Source: Delphinus delphis (taxonomy: Eukaryota > Chordata > Mammalia > Artiodactyla > Delphinidae). Taken from it: DNA of 64,000 nucleotides. A program made the translations under genes and the position numbers. The stretch covers positions 3,381,455-3,445,454 of the forward strand of contig NC_082698.1 of NCBI RefSeq assembly GCF_949987515.2, in the 5' to 3' direction. A model generated the notes under the pieces. That model saw only the letters and a list, made by a program, of their open reading frames with translations. It did no database searches and had not been told where the DNA came from. Positions 11,932-22,859 of the stretch are shown here, in pieces. How positions within the stretch are numbered: position 1 is the stretch's first letter; every line of letters starts with the position of its first letter.

Positions 11932-11975
11932 GTCTAACCCAGAGCCTGAACTCTTCACATCCAGAGTAGAAATGC
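11932..11975 (-). mobile_element. MIR SINE, right part
   Basis: The text 'cagagcctgaactcttcacatcc' continues the MIR seen before the MER1-like insertion. Confidence 0.55.
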
Positions 11976-11979
11976 AAAC

Positions 11980-12420
11980 TAGAATATCACTGACACACTT
12001 TCACCGGTATGCATGGCCATGATTAAATATAGTAACAGTATTTAGTGCTGGTAAGGGAATAGATGAAATTATAAATTTCTAGTAGGAAAGTAAGTAGATA
12101 TAAACCTTCAGAGGAGAGTTTGGTAATATCTCTGAAAATGTGAAATTTGTACTAACAAGATAATTCAGTGTATGTGCAAAGGTGTCTACGCAGTGCTTTT
12201 CATTGCAGCTTAGGCGATAGGTACATTTTAGAACATGAATAGGTGGAATACTGTGGAACTGTTAAGATGACATTTTTTTTTCACCTGGGCATTTTTCCAC
12301 TTTAATAAATGTTATCAAAGAAGCAGGTTGTAAGTCAATGTATGTAGTGTGATCCCATTCATATAAATCTAATCTATTTATGCCCATCCGTAGGGTCAAG
12401 AGACAAGCCTGGGAGGATCC
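11980..12420 (+). mobile_element. Probable old L1M 3' fragment
   Basis: Features such as 'gtaatatctctgaaaatgtg', 'tcattgcagctta' (as in ATTGCAGCATTATTTATAATAG) and 'gtgtgatcccattcatataa' resemble the plus-sense end of L1 ORF2 and its 3' UTR. It is strongly diverged. Confidence 0.5.
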
Positions 12421-13521
12421 CCCTCAGTAAGAACAAATAATACAGTCATTTTTGTGTGTTGGGGGTGGAGGGTGGGAAGGGAGAAACGCAGGGAGAATGA
12501 AGGTGTGCTGTGGTCCCGTGCTGTCATGCACCCACTGTGCTGCCTGCAGTTTCCCAAGGAAGGAGAGTCCCTCACGTCAAGTAGCACCGAAGCTCTTCCA
12601 GGAGAGAGAGCCATCGGGAGATGCCATGTGGAATCCCTAGAGTATTGTCAGAGCTCAAGGGGAATGGAAGAATGGCCCACTGAGAGTAAAAATTGTCCTG
12701 GAAAATCAGGACACATGTTTGATAGATTCGTATACTCTGATTTTGTGTAAGTAGGATGACACCTGGGTTGTGGCACATAGACTCTTAGGGAGCTGAGCAT
12801 GTTCCAGAATGAGGCCAGCCCCCGCTTGTTTCTGTTTCTGGTTGTTGTTTTTTTCCCTCCAGGATTTAAATGTGTTGAGATGCAGTGGGCTGGACCGTGG
12901 CTCTGATATGGGTATCTCACTTAGTTCCTGCAGTTTGGGTAAGGTCCCACCTTGCTGTGCACTCCACACCTTCGGGTAAAACCCTGATGATTCGCAGTCC
13001 TAGACAGGACCTGTGAGGAGCGCTTCATGGTGGGAGGCATGCTTGAGACGCTCTCCAAGTAATCCTTCACCCTTGTTCTATACATGTAGGGGTAATTATT
13101 CGGTCACCTGTGAGTTTAGATAATCTTGTCCTCAGCCAGGTCTTGCTTCTCCATCCAGACCACAAATGGGGTTGATCAAATCTTTACCCCAAAGCAAGAC
13201 CATGTCTGTCTGAAAAGCTCCCTGATCTCCAGATCAGGAAAGAAACATGGCAACTCCAAGTGGTCATTCTGTCTTCACTGCCCAGCAAACCTGCGTCTGC
13301 TCATGTCTTGGCTTTGTTTCTGTCTGTCTGCCCTCGGGCTCTCAGCCTTCCCCCCATAGCCTGCTTCCCGCACATCCAACATCTTATTAAACAAAGGCGA
13401 CTGCCGACATTTAGAGGAAGAGCGAAAGCATTATCTTCCCTGTAGGTATTTCTAAACATCTGGATTATTTACGCCAGGCAGACAAAGTGTCCGAAAAATG
13501 GCTGCTTTTCCCTCTTTCGTT
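12421..13521. other. Single-copy DNA, no gene recognised
   Basis: Open frames here are short, overlap on both strands and have no recognisable domain. No known repeat is evident. Confidence 0.4.
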
Positions 13522-13742
13522 CAGGGGTCAGCAAACTTTTCCTGTAACCGTCCGGATAGTAAATATTTTAAGCTTTGTGGACCATAGAGTTTCTGTCACC
13601 ACTACTCAACTCTGCCATTATATCAGGAAAGCAGCCTCAGACCATATGGAAACAAATAAGCATGGCTGTTTCAATAAAACTTTATTTACAGTGGAAGGCA
13701 GTGGCCAGATCTGGCCCCACTGGCTATAAATTGCCACTGCTC
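13522..13742. mobile_element. MER3-like hAT (Blackjack group) transposon
   Basis: It starts CAGGGGTCAGCAAACTTTTCCTG and contains 'agtaaatattttaagctttg', 'ctactcaactctgccattat' and 'caataaaactttatttaca', ending in a diverged copy of the inverted terminus. These blocks are characteristic of MER3, about 209 bp long in the consensus. The subfamily name is from memory. Confidence 0.8.
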
Positions 13743-14689
13743 ATCACAGAGACGTAACCTAAATCTCAGCTCCAAAGAGAGAGACAAGCAGAGCTGCACT
13801 GAGGGCATCAGGAAGCCCCCTTAAATGAGAATCATTGGCACCTGGCTTTTAACCCGTAGAGTGAAGTTGTTCCGAAGTAGCTCTTGCTGCCCTACACCCT
13901 CTCGTGCCAGCATAGGACCCTTTGTTTACAACTGATACCATTATGAATGTTCATCTATTTCCTGAGATGTTTTTCCTTCTTTCTATTTGCAATATGGAAA
14001 ATGTTTCCTTTTCTCCCCCTACTAGCTCCATTTTCCCACATAGCACTTTGCTTTCATCATGTCGATTTTCTTATACATCTTTTGGTTTGAGGAACCGCTA
14101 TTTTTATAGCTGGTGAAGGTGTCTCAGTTAGACAACAGCACAGGCCTGAACTGTTTCATGCTCACAGCTAATTCCCTTCCAGACTCTCACACGTTCTCTT
14201 TGGAACCGTGAAATAATGTACTTGTGAAATGTTCACACATGCTAAGAGCAGAAGTTTTGGACGTGCCATGTATGTTTGATTTTCAGATCGTTTAATTCTG
14301 TTGCCTCAGAGAGCCATTTGGTTTGTGGTAAGAAGGGTTAGCACATTTTAATACTGTGAAAAAAAGTTCTTTTCACTAGTAAGCATCTTCTAAATGACTG
14401 AAATTTTCAGGTAACTGAATTTTTATCAGTTTTTGGTATCTAAATTTCCCAACTTTAAAACAAATAGACGAGTTGGCATGCATCCTCTAATAATGAGACA
14501 GAGTGGCTTTGCTGGAAAAAAAATAACTGAAAATGTTGAGTAAGTGGAATTTTCGGGCATAGCTCTGGTGACACCGGGGTTCCAGCGTGCAGCCTGAAGG
14601 CTGGTTTTTCCTCACCCAACGTTCTTCCCATCCTCCAATGCCTGTGAGATCACCATTCATTTGCCTTCATAAGTTGATAATATTTCTTC
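13743..14689. other. Single-copy AT-rich DNA
   Basis: No exon, promoter or repeat was recognised. Short frames carry no domains. Confidence 0.4.
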
Positions 14690-14800
14690 ATCTGCCACTC
14701 GATCAAAAGCAAACTTGAGGGCAGGGTTTGCGTCTTATTCTCATTTTTCGTCAACACTACATTGGATGCACTGCACATAGTAGGGCCTCAGTAAATGGCT
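14690..14800 (+). mobile_element. L2/MIR 3' fragment
   Basis: The sequence reads 'aacttgagggcagggtttgcgtc … actgcacatagtagggcctcagtaaatg', the characteristic shared 3' end of L2 (GAGGGCAGGGAC…GCACATAGTAGGTGCTCAATAAAT). Confidence 0.8.
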
Positions 14801-17016
14801 ATGACATTGACGGTGCAGGAGGACAGCCACCCTCAGCATCAGTCAGCAGAGCATAGCTGCACACGAGGCTCAGCTCTGCAGTCCTTCACTTATAAGTTCC
14901 TAACCTATAGAGGATGCAGAAACATCATTGCAGTGCCCCTGCTAGCTGACCTTCCTTCCTGGGAAGCTGCCATCAGGGCAGGCTGCCTGGGGAGAGAACA
15001 CCTAGGCTTTTATTTTGTTTTTTAAATTCTCTGGCTGTAGAAGAAGGCCAGGAGCGGATGCGGAAAAAGCATCAGTGCAGCGAGTGCCCCTGGGGCCGTT
15101 CTGGGCTACACATGGGGTGATAGTCTTTTCCTAGCCCAAGTCTCTGCCCTTGGAATTTTTACTGCCTACTACAGATTCCTCTAGCTAGAGATCCTTTTGC
15201 TTAACAAGTATTTTCAGGAAAATACTGAACTTCTGGGTGGGTTAGATCAATCATCCATTTGATGAATAGATACAACCCCGGATGTGGGATACATGTTCTC
15301 TGATCTTTTTGATCAAGAATTTCCACTGTAAAATTTTGAGCGTGGACCTCCAGCATAAGCCTATTTATTTTATTTATCAATTATATACATGTGCTATTGC
15401 ACCAATATATTATGTGTTTTAAAGCGAGCGTGAAATATTAGTTAAAATAAGAAAATAAAGAAAACTACGATTTCTTTTGTCTTTGTCCTCCCCTCTGGAG
15501 AGCAGTAGTGAGGGGCTGTCTGAAGCCCCAGAGCGGCACATCCCTCTCTGAGGAATGGAGACATCTTTGGGGCCAGACCTCCCACCCCATGGACCATACC
15601 CTACCTGCTTGGGCTCGAGCTCACCTGTCTGGAAGCAGCTCTCAGCTCTTGTGGTGACATTGCTTCTACAGGAGCAGGTGTGTCCAGGCCCAGCCAGTTG
15701 ATGACAGAGGACTTCCTGGGCGCACCTGTTCCCATGGTGGGCGCTGCCTCGGGGACCGCGGAACAGTGACCTGAGCCTGGTGGCTTGTGGAGTGATCCGC
15801 ATTATCCACTCAGAGAGCCTGCACCCAACCAGTGCTCCTGCTTCCTCGTGATCGAGACATGATCTAGCTTAACTGATGTGGTGAAATATGTCTACATACA
15901 TAGGGTGTCCGAGAGGTTGTGGACGCAGTTTCATAGCAGATCGTTTTAATCACCAGATGGGAGTTAGATTTTCTGAGGAATCCCACATTTAATCCTTCTG
16001 TAAAGAACCTCTCTTAGAAAGAAACCACCACTCCCTTGTTTTGTCTGCTTGGTAACCTGCGACTTTGAAGATAGGCGTGGATTAGAGCGGGTACCTACTT
16101 ACCTGATGTCCTGCCGCCTCCCTGCCCTCAGAGTAGGATTAATGGCAAAGAAGACAAGGTCACGGATTTTCAGCTGTTTGGAAAAAGCTTGCTGTCATCA
16201 AATGAAGTAGAGCTTATTAGCATCCCTTTATGCACCTTTCATTAAACGGGCATGGAATGACCTCCTTGTCTGTGATTCGAAGGCCAGGTTACTTGTAGGG
16301 ATATAGATTCACATTGAAAGCCCCGGGTCTGGGGATCCAAGGAGCCATGATTTTTGATCAGGGTTGGGGACACCCACCCTATGGATCTGACCCATGTTTG
16401 CTGGATAAAAGCCGATGCGAGTGAGGGCCTTGCCCCAACCGCCTGCGTTTTCCATTCCTGACCCCCCACTCCCCATGTGTGCATCGTCTCAGGTGTACAA
16501 ATTCCAAGAGAGTTTCGGTGATGATGATGATGGTGATTTTGTGGGTGTATTTGCAGACCCCCGGCCAGGAGAACGTGGCTCCCTGAGGGCACGTGCATGT
16601 GTCATGGCCCTTCAGAGGTGCCTGTGGTTGTTGAGCTTGTAGTATGACTCATAAGGCAGAAGAGACATTTACAGTATTTTCTTTTCCTCTTGTAATTAAT
16701 ACCTCTTAAGTTGTTTAAAGAAATACAGTACAATCACCCTTTTGAACAGGGTTATAACAACATGATCTTTAGAAGTTAAAAAACAGCTGGTTCCACTCAA
16801 ATTCTAAATACATTAAAACAAACTTTGAAGTAAATAATCTGAGTTTCTGTTTTCATAAATTACAGTGATAACATGTAAATTTCTCCATTCGGCCATCTTT
16901 ACATAAGCCCTTTTGTGCTTCCCTCTCCCAAACTGTGAACATATTAGAGATCCTTTCAAAGCAATTGCAAATATGCTTCTCTTTAAAAGTAGATGCAATA
17001 TATCCAGTTGCATTTA
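14801..17016. other. Single-copy DNA, no gene recognised
   Basis: A 127-codon minus-strand frame (15419-15802) and a 118-codon one (16242-16598) have no domain I recognise. A short (GAT)n run occurs at about 16518-16537. No interspersed repeat was identified with confidence. Confidence 0.4.
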
Positions 17017-17140
17017 GCTCATATAATCAGGTGGCCCTGAAAACGGGCCGTGCCTAATACAGGCTACAAAACAAAATAGCTCAGATAATCAGGTGGCCCT
17101 GAAAGCGGGCCGTGCCTAACGCAGGCTACAAAACAAAAAA
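17017..17140 (+). repeat. 62-bp tandem duplication
   Basis: Two adjacent 62-bp units (17017-17078 and 17079-17140) differ at five positions. Both contain TCAGGTGGCCCTGAAA and GGGCCGTGCCTAA. One difference is TA versus CG, as expected from decay of a CpG on both strands. Neither unit matches a repeat family I know. Confidence 0.92.
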
Positions 17141-20100
17141 AAAGTAGCAGAGTTTTTTTTTTCCTCCCCCTCTCCTTTAAAAAAAAAAAGGCAACATTAA
17201 CTGTTTCACAAAAAGTTATTTGTTTCCTCTAGAAGCCCAGCTAGTGAGCTTTGGGGGATTAGGGATCCATTTCACCTATAGGTTATATGAGCTTTTGTTA
17301 TTTGTTTTCATACAAAATAAACCGCAAGGCTCTGGCTAATGTACTATTGTGTGGAGTTTTGGTGGGAATATTTCAAAAGTAGTGTGTATTTTCCCTTGAT
17401 TATTTCTCCAGATCCTTAGGGATACAACCCAATCGTGGTGTATTCCCTTAGGTAAAATATGTTTCATTTATAAACTTTTTTTCCCTGCATAATGAAAACA
17501 GTTTTGGCTTAGCACGCTGTTCTGGTCAAATTATGTGGCCAAATTCCATCGAAATGATGAAGGGGTAACACTCAGACAAAGCCACCGCTGGGCTCCGGGG
17601 AACTCACGGGTATGGGGAAGACCACTTCCTTACACATTCTTCAGCCTGCGGTTGGTTCCCCTTTGTACCAGTATTTAAATCTTGGAGTGTTTCAGGTTGA
17701 GCATACAACATACAAAGATGCATAAAGTTGCAATGAGCAGAGCCTAATAGCTTTTTTAGACTCTAGAGAGATACAAAAAGACACAAATAGAGATAAATGA
17801 TCGAAAAGGAACAACTGCTCTAACGGCCCTTTCGGTTGCGGTATTTAACATATATTCCTTTTGCTCCCGGTTCGCGTGGCTCTAGAATGTAAAGAGTCAT
17901 TGCATTTTCCATCTTCCCTCTTCAACATACAAGCACCTCTAGAAAACTACTTGTAGAATATTATGTAGGTTTCTCTGCTTCATTTAGCTCCTTTTCTCTT
18001 AGGAAAACACATTATGATTTTGTACAAGCCTTGATCGATTTCTTAAGAGGCCTTATCTGATTGCTTTTATATTCTATTGATTTTTCTGAATTAAGTTTTA
18101 TGGCCCTCAATTATTTTCTTGTGTGATTGTTCACATCTACGTATGGTGTACCATATAATTACACAGTGGCATGATTATGTGCTAGTTGATAATCCCATTT
18201 TAATACACGGCACTTTCCCTTTTTATGGAGATTATCTTCCATATGCAGACCGATCTGTTGAATTCCGTGCAATGAAGATAAACCCAAATCACAGAAGCAC
18301 TTGCTCACTGTAGAGGCCACTCTCATGCATTTGTGACATCTTGACAGAAGCGTTTATTGCAAAGTGCTGTGATCATCAGCTTCATTAGGAAAGCGTTTAA
18401 CAATCATAGGAGATGATTTTTATAAACCTGCTGTTCTGCTGACTGGGGGATACCACTATCACAGCACAATTAAGTTTCAAATGGGTTTTGAACACTGATG
18501 GCTAATATAATTCAGCCCTAGCGGTAGACTGTTGCATTATACAATCATTTATCATTTGAGGGGAAATTCTGACAATGCTCAAACATTAAGGCCTCGATTA
18601 AACTGTCTGCTTTTACGTCGTCTTTTGGAAACAAGCACAGTCTCCTTCAGGTGATGTCTGAAGAAGAAGTTAAGACAAAAACAATTGGTTGAAGAGAAGT
18701 TTAATCAATTTATTACATGAGTTGAGTGCTGGAAGATATTTTTCTTACACAGTACATGTCTATCAAAGCTGTCATAAGTGACACTACAAATGCAGGCATG
18801 CTTTATGGCAAATAGATCGGTGCTATTGTTCTAGGTGTTTGGAACCTTTTATGAATATAAATGTATGGGAGAAAGCATCCCGGGATCTGTTTGCCCTCCT
18901 AAAATAATTTATATTCTGTACAGCACATGGCTGACTGATTTCCTCCTAACATTACAAAGTGGTTGTGTTATTTCATATTGCTGAAATTTGTATTATTATT
19001 TTTTACATAAGAAAAGTCTTTTGATCTGCATTTATTAAGGAGAAAGAGATGCCCAAGCTTAACCCAATCTGACATAAATGCTGCAATATGTTCATTTTCT
19101 TCCACTACAAATTCAATACATTCATATTCAGAATCCTTTATCTAATAGTGCTTATTAGATTGTCTTGGCTACAGCTGCAAAGCAATATATCACTGAAAAA
19201 TAATAGGTATGTCTTTTTCAGACGATGATGTGATTTGCTTTAGCTACGCTAGCATGAAAATCTGTGCCCTTTATTAATAAAAGGCTATGTTAGATGAACT
19301 AACCTGCTTGACAGTCCTGAGAACAAAAGAGCTAATTTCTCTTTTGTTTGTTAGAAAGACTTCCGTGCTATAATAGGGTAACAAAAGGTCAGAGAGCGCT
19401 GAGGCTCAGAACTGCTTCCTGCTTAATGATTTGTTTTACAGCATCTAATAAATTTTCAAACATGCATCAACATATTACTGGTAAAGAATCTGGGAATGCA
19501 AACACAGATGATCTCGAGTTTAAGATGTGATCAAATGTTTATTATTGAGTCAATAGTCCAACCTTTTTTATTCTTCTTAGGATTTTTAACAAGAAACGCC
19601 CTAAGAAGTGGTGCGCAGGAGACTTTACATGAAGTTCAAGGCCTCTCCAAGTCTTTGAGCTTGTGGTTTGTAGCTGAAAAGTTGTAGCTTAATAGTTATG
19701 TGAATTCTTCAGTCTTGTTCAAATATCTGAGAAACCTCATGCGTAATATGATATACAGCACTGTTGCCTTCCAGATGCACAAAAGAAAAAAGGTCTCATT
19801 TCTTTCATTGTAAATAGAGTGACTCTTTAAAAAGAGACTTTTTTTTCTTGACCTGGGGACGTCACATGGACTTCCCAGAAGGAGGAGTCTGTTGTAGGTG
19901 TCCTGGGATCGTCATGCAAATCTATCACTGCTGGGGCCACAGCCTGGTTGTGAGAGGGTCCCATGGTGGGGTAAAGCCCAGAGTGGCCCTGGGTGGTTCA
20001 CTTCCTTCAGTTAGTGTGGCTTCATCCTTCTTTTCTGGTTACAGAGAAGCTCCTACTGACATAGCACTTTTAAGGTGATTTTCACCTGCTGCGTACATGG

Positions 20101-20206
20101 TGTGGGTTTGAAGGTTGGTGATTCTGAGAGCAGGACCACCTTATCTCACCAGGGTCACACCATCTCCTGCCAGAGAAGGCATTTTTCATGTGGTGGGAAG
20201 TTTAGC
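17141..20206. other. Repeat-poor, AT-rich segment; candidate conserved noncoding DNA
   Basis: About 3 kb has no recognised SINE, LINE or DNA transposon, unlike most of the window. It is rich in TAAT/ATTA, AGATAA and related motifs. It has a CRE-like GACGTCAC near 19859 and an octamer ATGCAAAT near 19914. No splice-bounded exon was identified. The absence of old repeats is what suggests constraint; conservation itself is not visible here. Confidence 0.4.
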
Positions 20207-20213
20207 ACGATGC

Positions 20214-20744
20214 TTAGTGAAACTCCATGATAAAAACATTATTTCCAAACACGTTAGAAACAAAAGTGAGAGTCTTTGGAAAGCAGTTCTTTTCTGAGTT
20301 AAGCTTGAACACCAGATCCAATGCATCCTTTATGTCCTGGGCTTTCACAGTTGTGAGTTTCCATGGCTTCCCCGCGGCTGTGACAACAAATGGAGACCTC
20401 CAGTAGAGGCTGTGTGGAACAGGGCTGACATCAAATGCACGTAGGCAGACACCAATAATGAAATAGTAAGGAAGACAGTTGCTTAAAAGTATGTCCTTTC
20501 TGTGAACAACAGCTGTGTAATTTCTTTTAAAAAACCCAAATGCAACGCTTTGCTGATTTTCCAAGGGTAGCATGAAGTCCAGGGTCTTGCACCCCATAAG
20601 GGGACATAGAAATGTCAGTGGTGAGCTAGAATTCCTATCATAGGTGGGAGCCGGCACAGCATCCACATGTGGGCCTGGCACACGGCTACAGCAGATATAC
20701 CATGTTTTGATTTTTTTGGACAAATATATATTTGGTTTCCTCAC
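20214..20744 (-). other. 176-codon open frame of unknown status
   Basis: This is the longest ATG-to-stop frame in the window outside recognised repeats, apart from a frame of equal length running off the right edge. The predicted product is about 20 kDa with mixed, protein-like composition. It has a basic N-terminus (MRKPNIYLSKK), a central cysteine-containing stretch and a C-terminal part with KAQDIKDALDLVFKLNSEK. I see no signal peptide, transmembrane segment or family motif. No poly-A tail or target-site duplication indicates a processed pseudogene, and no splice signals were identified. A young CHR SINE lies about 180 bp to its 5' side. It could be a chance frame, an exon or an old retrocopy. 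Confidence 0.25.
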
Positions 20745-20921
20745 TTTTCATGTGCATGACTGAAGGTGACTTGATCTGATTCAGTTTTTCTTCTTAGGGA
20801 TGTGATCAAATGAGGGCTTTGCCTTGGTGAATCCAAGGACAGCTGAGGCACGTTGGTCCATAGTGGGGAGTGATGGGAAGAAGTCCACCGTGGTTCCTCA
20901 AGTGTCTCGACATTAAATTTT

Positions 20922-21117
20922 TTTTTTGGTACGTGGGTCTCTCACTGTTGTGGCCTCTCCCGTTGCGGAGCACAGGCTCCGGACGCGCAGGCTCAGCGGC
21001 CATGGCTCACGGGCCCAGCCGCTCCGCGGCATGTGGGATCCTCCCGGACCGGGGCACGAACCCGTGTCCCCTGCATCGGCAGGCGGACTCTCAACCGCTG
21101 CGCCACCAGGGAAGCCC
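20922..21117 (-). mobile_element. CHR-family SINE
   Basis: A minus-strand copy with its poly-T at the left and tRNA-like head at the right. A perfect 15-bp target-site duplication, tcgacattaaatttt, flanks it (from 20907; 21118-21132). It is close to the other CHR copies, so it is young. Confidence 0.95.
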
Positions 21118-21132
21118 TCGACATTAAATTTT

Positions 21133-21499
21133 AAGGTTGAACATGTTCGGCTTCAATAAGGAATAATTGTAAAGCTCATCGCGTGTGGGTGACAAGGGAG
21201 AAGCTTCCTCCAAAACATGCAGGTCCCTCATAATCTGTTTCTAATGAAAACTTGGGAAATATTTGTACAGGAAGGAGAAAGAAGGTCTTGAGTGAGTGCC
21301 AGGAAGCTTTATGAGCCAACAACACTGGGGTGGTTTTCAGAAAGACCTGAAGTGTAACAAAAATGGTCCTGCCCAATAGTGTTGTGAAGGGGAAGGGATG
21401 GGTGACATCGAAACTGTCTGCACAACTAAAATTTTTTTTTTTAATTTTAAAAAAATTTTTATGATGCTCACTAATTTGGTGATGCAGACTGCATCAGAA
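21133..21499. other. Single-copy segment
   Basis: No gene or repeat was recognised, apart from an A/T-run palindrome near 21430-21460. Confidence 0.4.
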
Positions 21500-21655
21500 A
21501 AGGGAAGAGATATGGGGACATAATGTATATATATTACTGATTCACTTTGTTATAAAGCAGAAACGGACACACCATTGTAAAGCAATTATACTCTAATAAA
21601 GATGTTAAAAATATAAAAAAATAAAAATGCAATTCAATCCAAAAAAAAAAAAAAT
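21500..21655 (+). mobile_element. Young L1 3' end with double poly-A
   Basis: It reads gggaagagatatgggg … tgattcactttgttataaag … 'aagcaattatactctaataaagatgtta' and then an A-rich tail. This is the cetacean/ungulate L1 3' end. After the first A-rich tail comes a short tgcaattcaatcc and a second A-run (about 21641-21654), compatible with a very short 3' transduction or tail slippage. Confidence 0.85.
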
Positions 21656-22422
21656 TAACCCGGTGGGGAATCTTGCTAGAAAGTTCTGGCTGTGGGTTGC
21701 TGGCTCCACGAGGTACCAAGCAGAGCTAATGGGGTGGGATGTGGTCCACAGGATTCCATGGAGTGGATATCGCCTAGGCTGGGAGCGGAGATGCCCTCCC
21801 TGCAGCCCTGAGCATCTTGCCACTCTCTCTGTGCTGTCCTTAGCCTGTGAACAGCTGCTGACTTCAGCTCTTTGGGGACTGGTCTGGGAGTTGCTGGAAC
21901 AGACCACGATGATCCCTGTCTGAGCCATGGCTGCCTGGAATGGTTCGCTCCCAGGCAGTTGTGGAAGACTTTGTGCCTCCTGGGCAAAGGATTTCTAAGA
22001 GGCTTGACCGTGCGCCAGAAGGTGGAGCATTCACATACTTGAAATAAATGAATTATGGGTTTGGCTTACATTTGTGGTGGAGAATATTTTATTACTAGAT
22101 CAGTTCTTATTGAAAATATATGTGTTGGAGGTCTGGTTTGAATTAATCTGCTAATGTGTATGTATATTGTATGTGTATGTTTTTTCTTTTAGAAATATGG
22201 ATTGCTGGGGATTGGTAAAGATTTAATATTTTAGTTCTTTGTATCATAAAATTAGTATACTTTGTTGTAATTAGTGTTTTATTCAAGTCTGTCAAAACCA
22301 TAAATTATTGAGACTTGAAAACAACGGTAGTGTCATGTTTGAAACTAAGCACTGAATTTATATGCATTGGTGTTGCAAACCAACTAGCTTCTAAGTGATG
22401 GCATCCTTAGTTTTTCATTTAT
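21656..22422. other. Single-copy DNA
   Basis: The first 350 bp are GC-richer and open on both strands, the rest is AT-rich. No recognised gene or repeat. Confidence 0.4.
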
Positions 22423-22551
22423 TTTATTTATTTATTTTTTGGCCATGCCACGCAGAGCTTGTGGGAGCTTAGTTCCCAGACCAGGGATCAAACCTGGGCC
22501 CTCGGCAGTGAAAGCGCGGAGTCCTAACCTCTGGTCTGCCAGGGAATTCCC
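22423..22551 (-). mobile_element. Short tRNA-Glu SINE (Bov-tA/CHR-like)
   Basis: It reads (minus) from an A-rich tail through 'ggccatgccacgcagagcttg', 'cagaccagggatcaaacctggg' and 'ctctggtctgccagggaattcc'. The head GGAATTCCCTGGCAG and B-box-like motif are those of the short cetartiodactyl tRNA SINEs. The flanks tttttcattt and cttttcattt suggest a target-site duplication. Confidence 0.85.
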
Positions 22552-22859
22552 TATCTTTTCATTTAAATATAAATTGTGAATACTGCCATTTTAGGAAACA
22601 AAGTCACTAGTATTTAAATCATTGAATAGTTTTTTGAGGGAGATAAAGTTAAAATGAAGTATTCCACATGAAAGTGTTTGAAAGAAGCAGAAAACTTAGG
22701 AAAAGAAATGAGAAAAAGGGATGATGCCAAATAAATCCTGTTGATCAAAGAAAAAAAAATCATAAACCAGCAAAATTTTTGGTTTTAACTAGAATGACAT
22801 AAAAATACCTCAGAAAGATAATGCAATTCTTTCCTAATCATTAGATATCCTTTGTCCAC
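22552..22859. other. AT-rich single-copy segment
   Basis: Nothing recognised. Confidence 0.35.

Noticed and set aside
15895..15950. Possible mariner-like end (agggtgtccgagag)
   Set aside because: Too short, and no partner inverted terminus or TA duplication was found.
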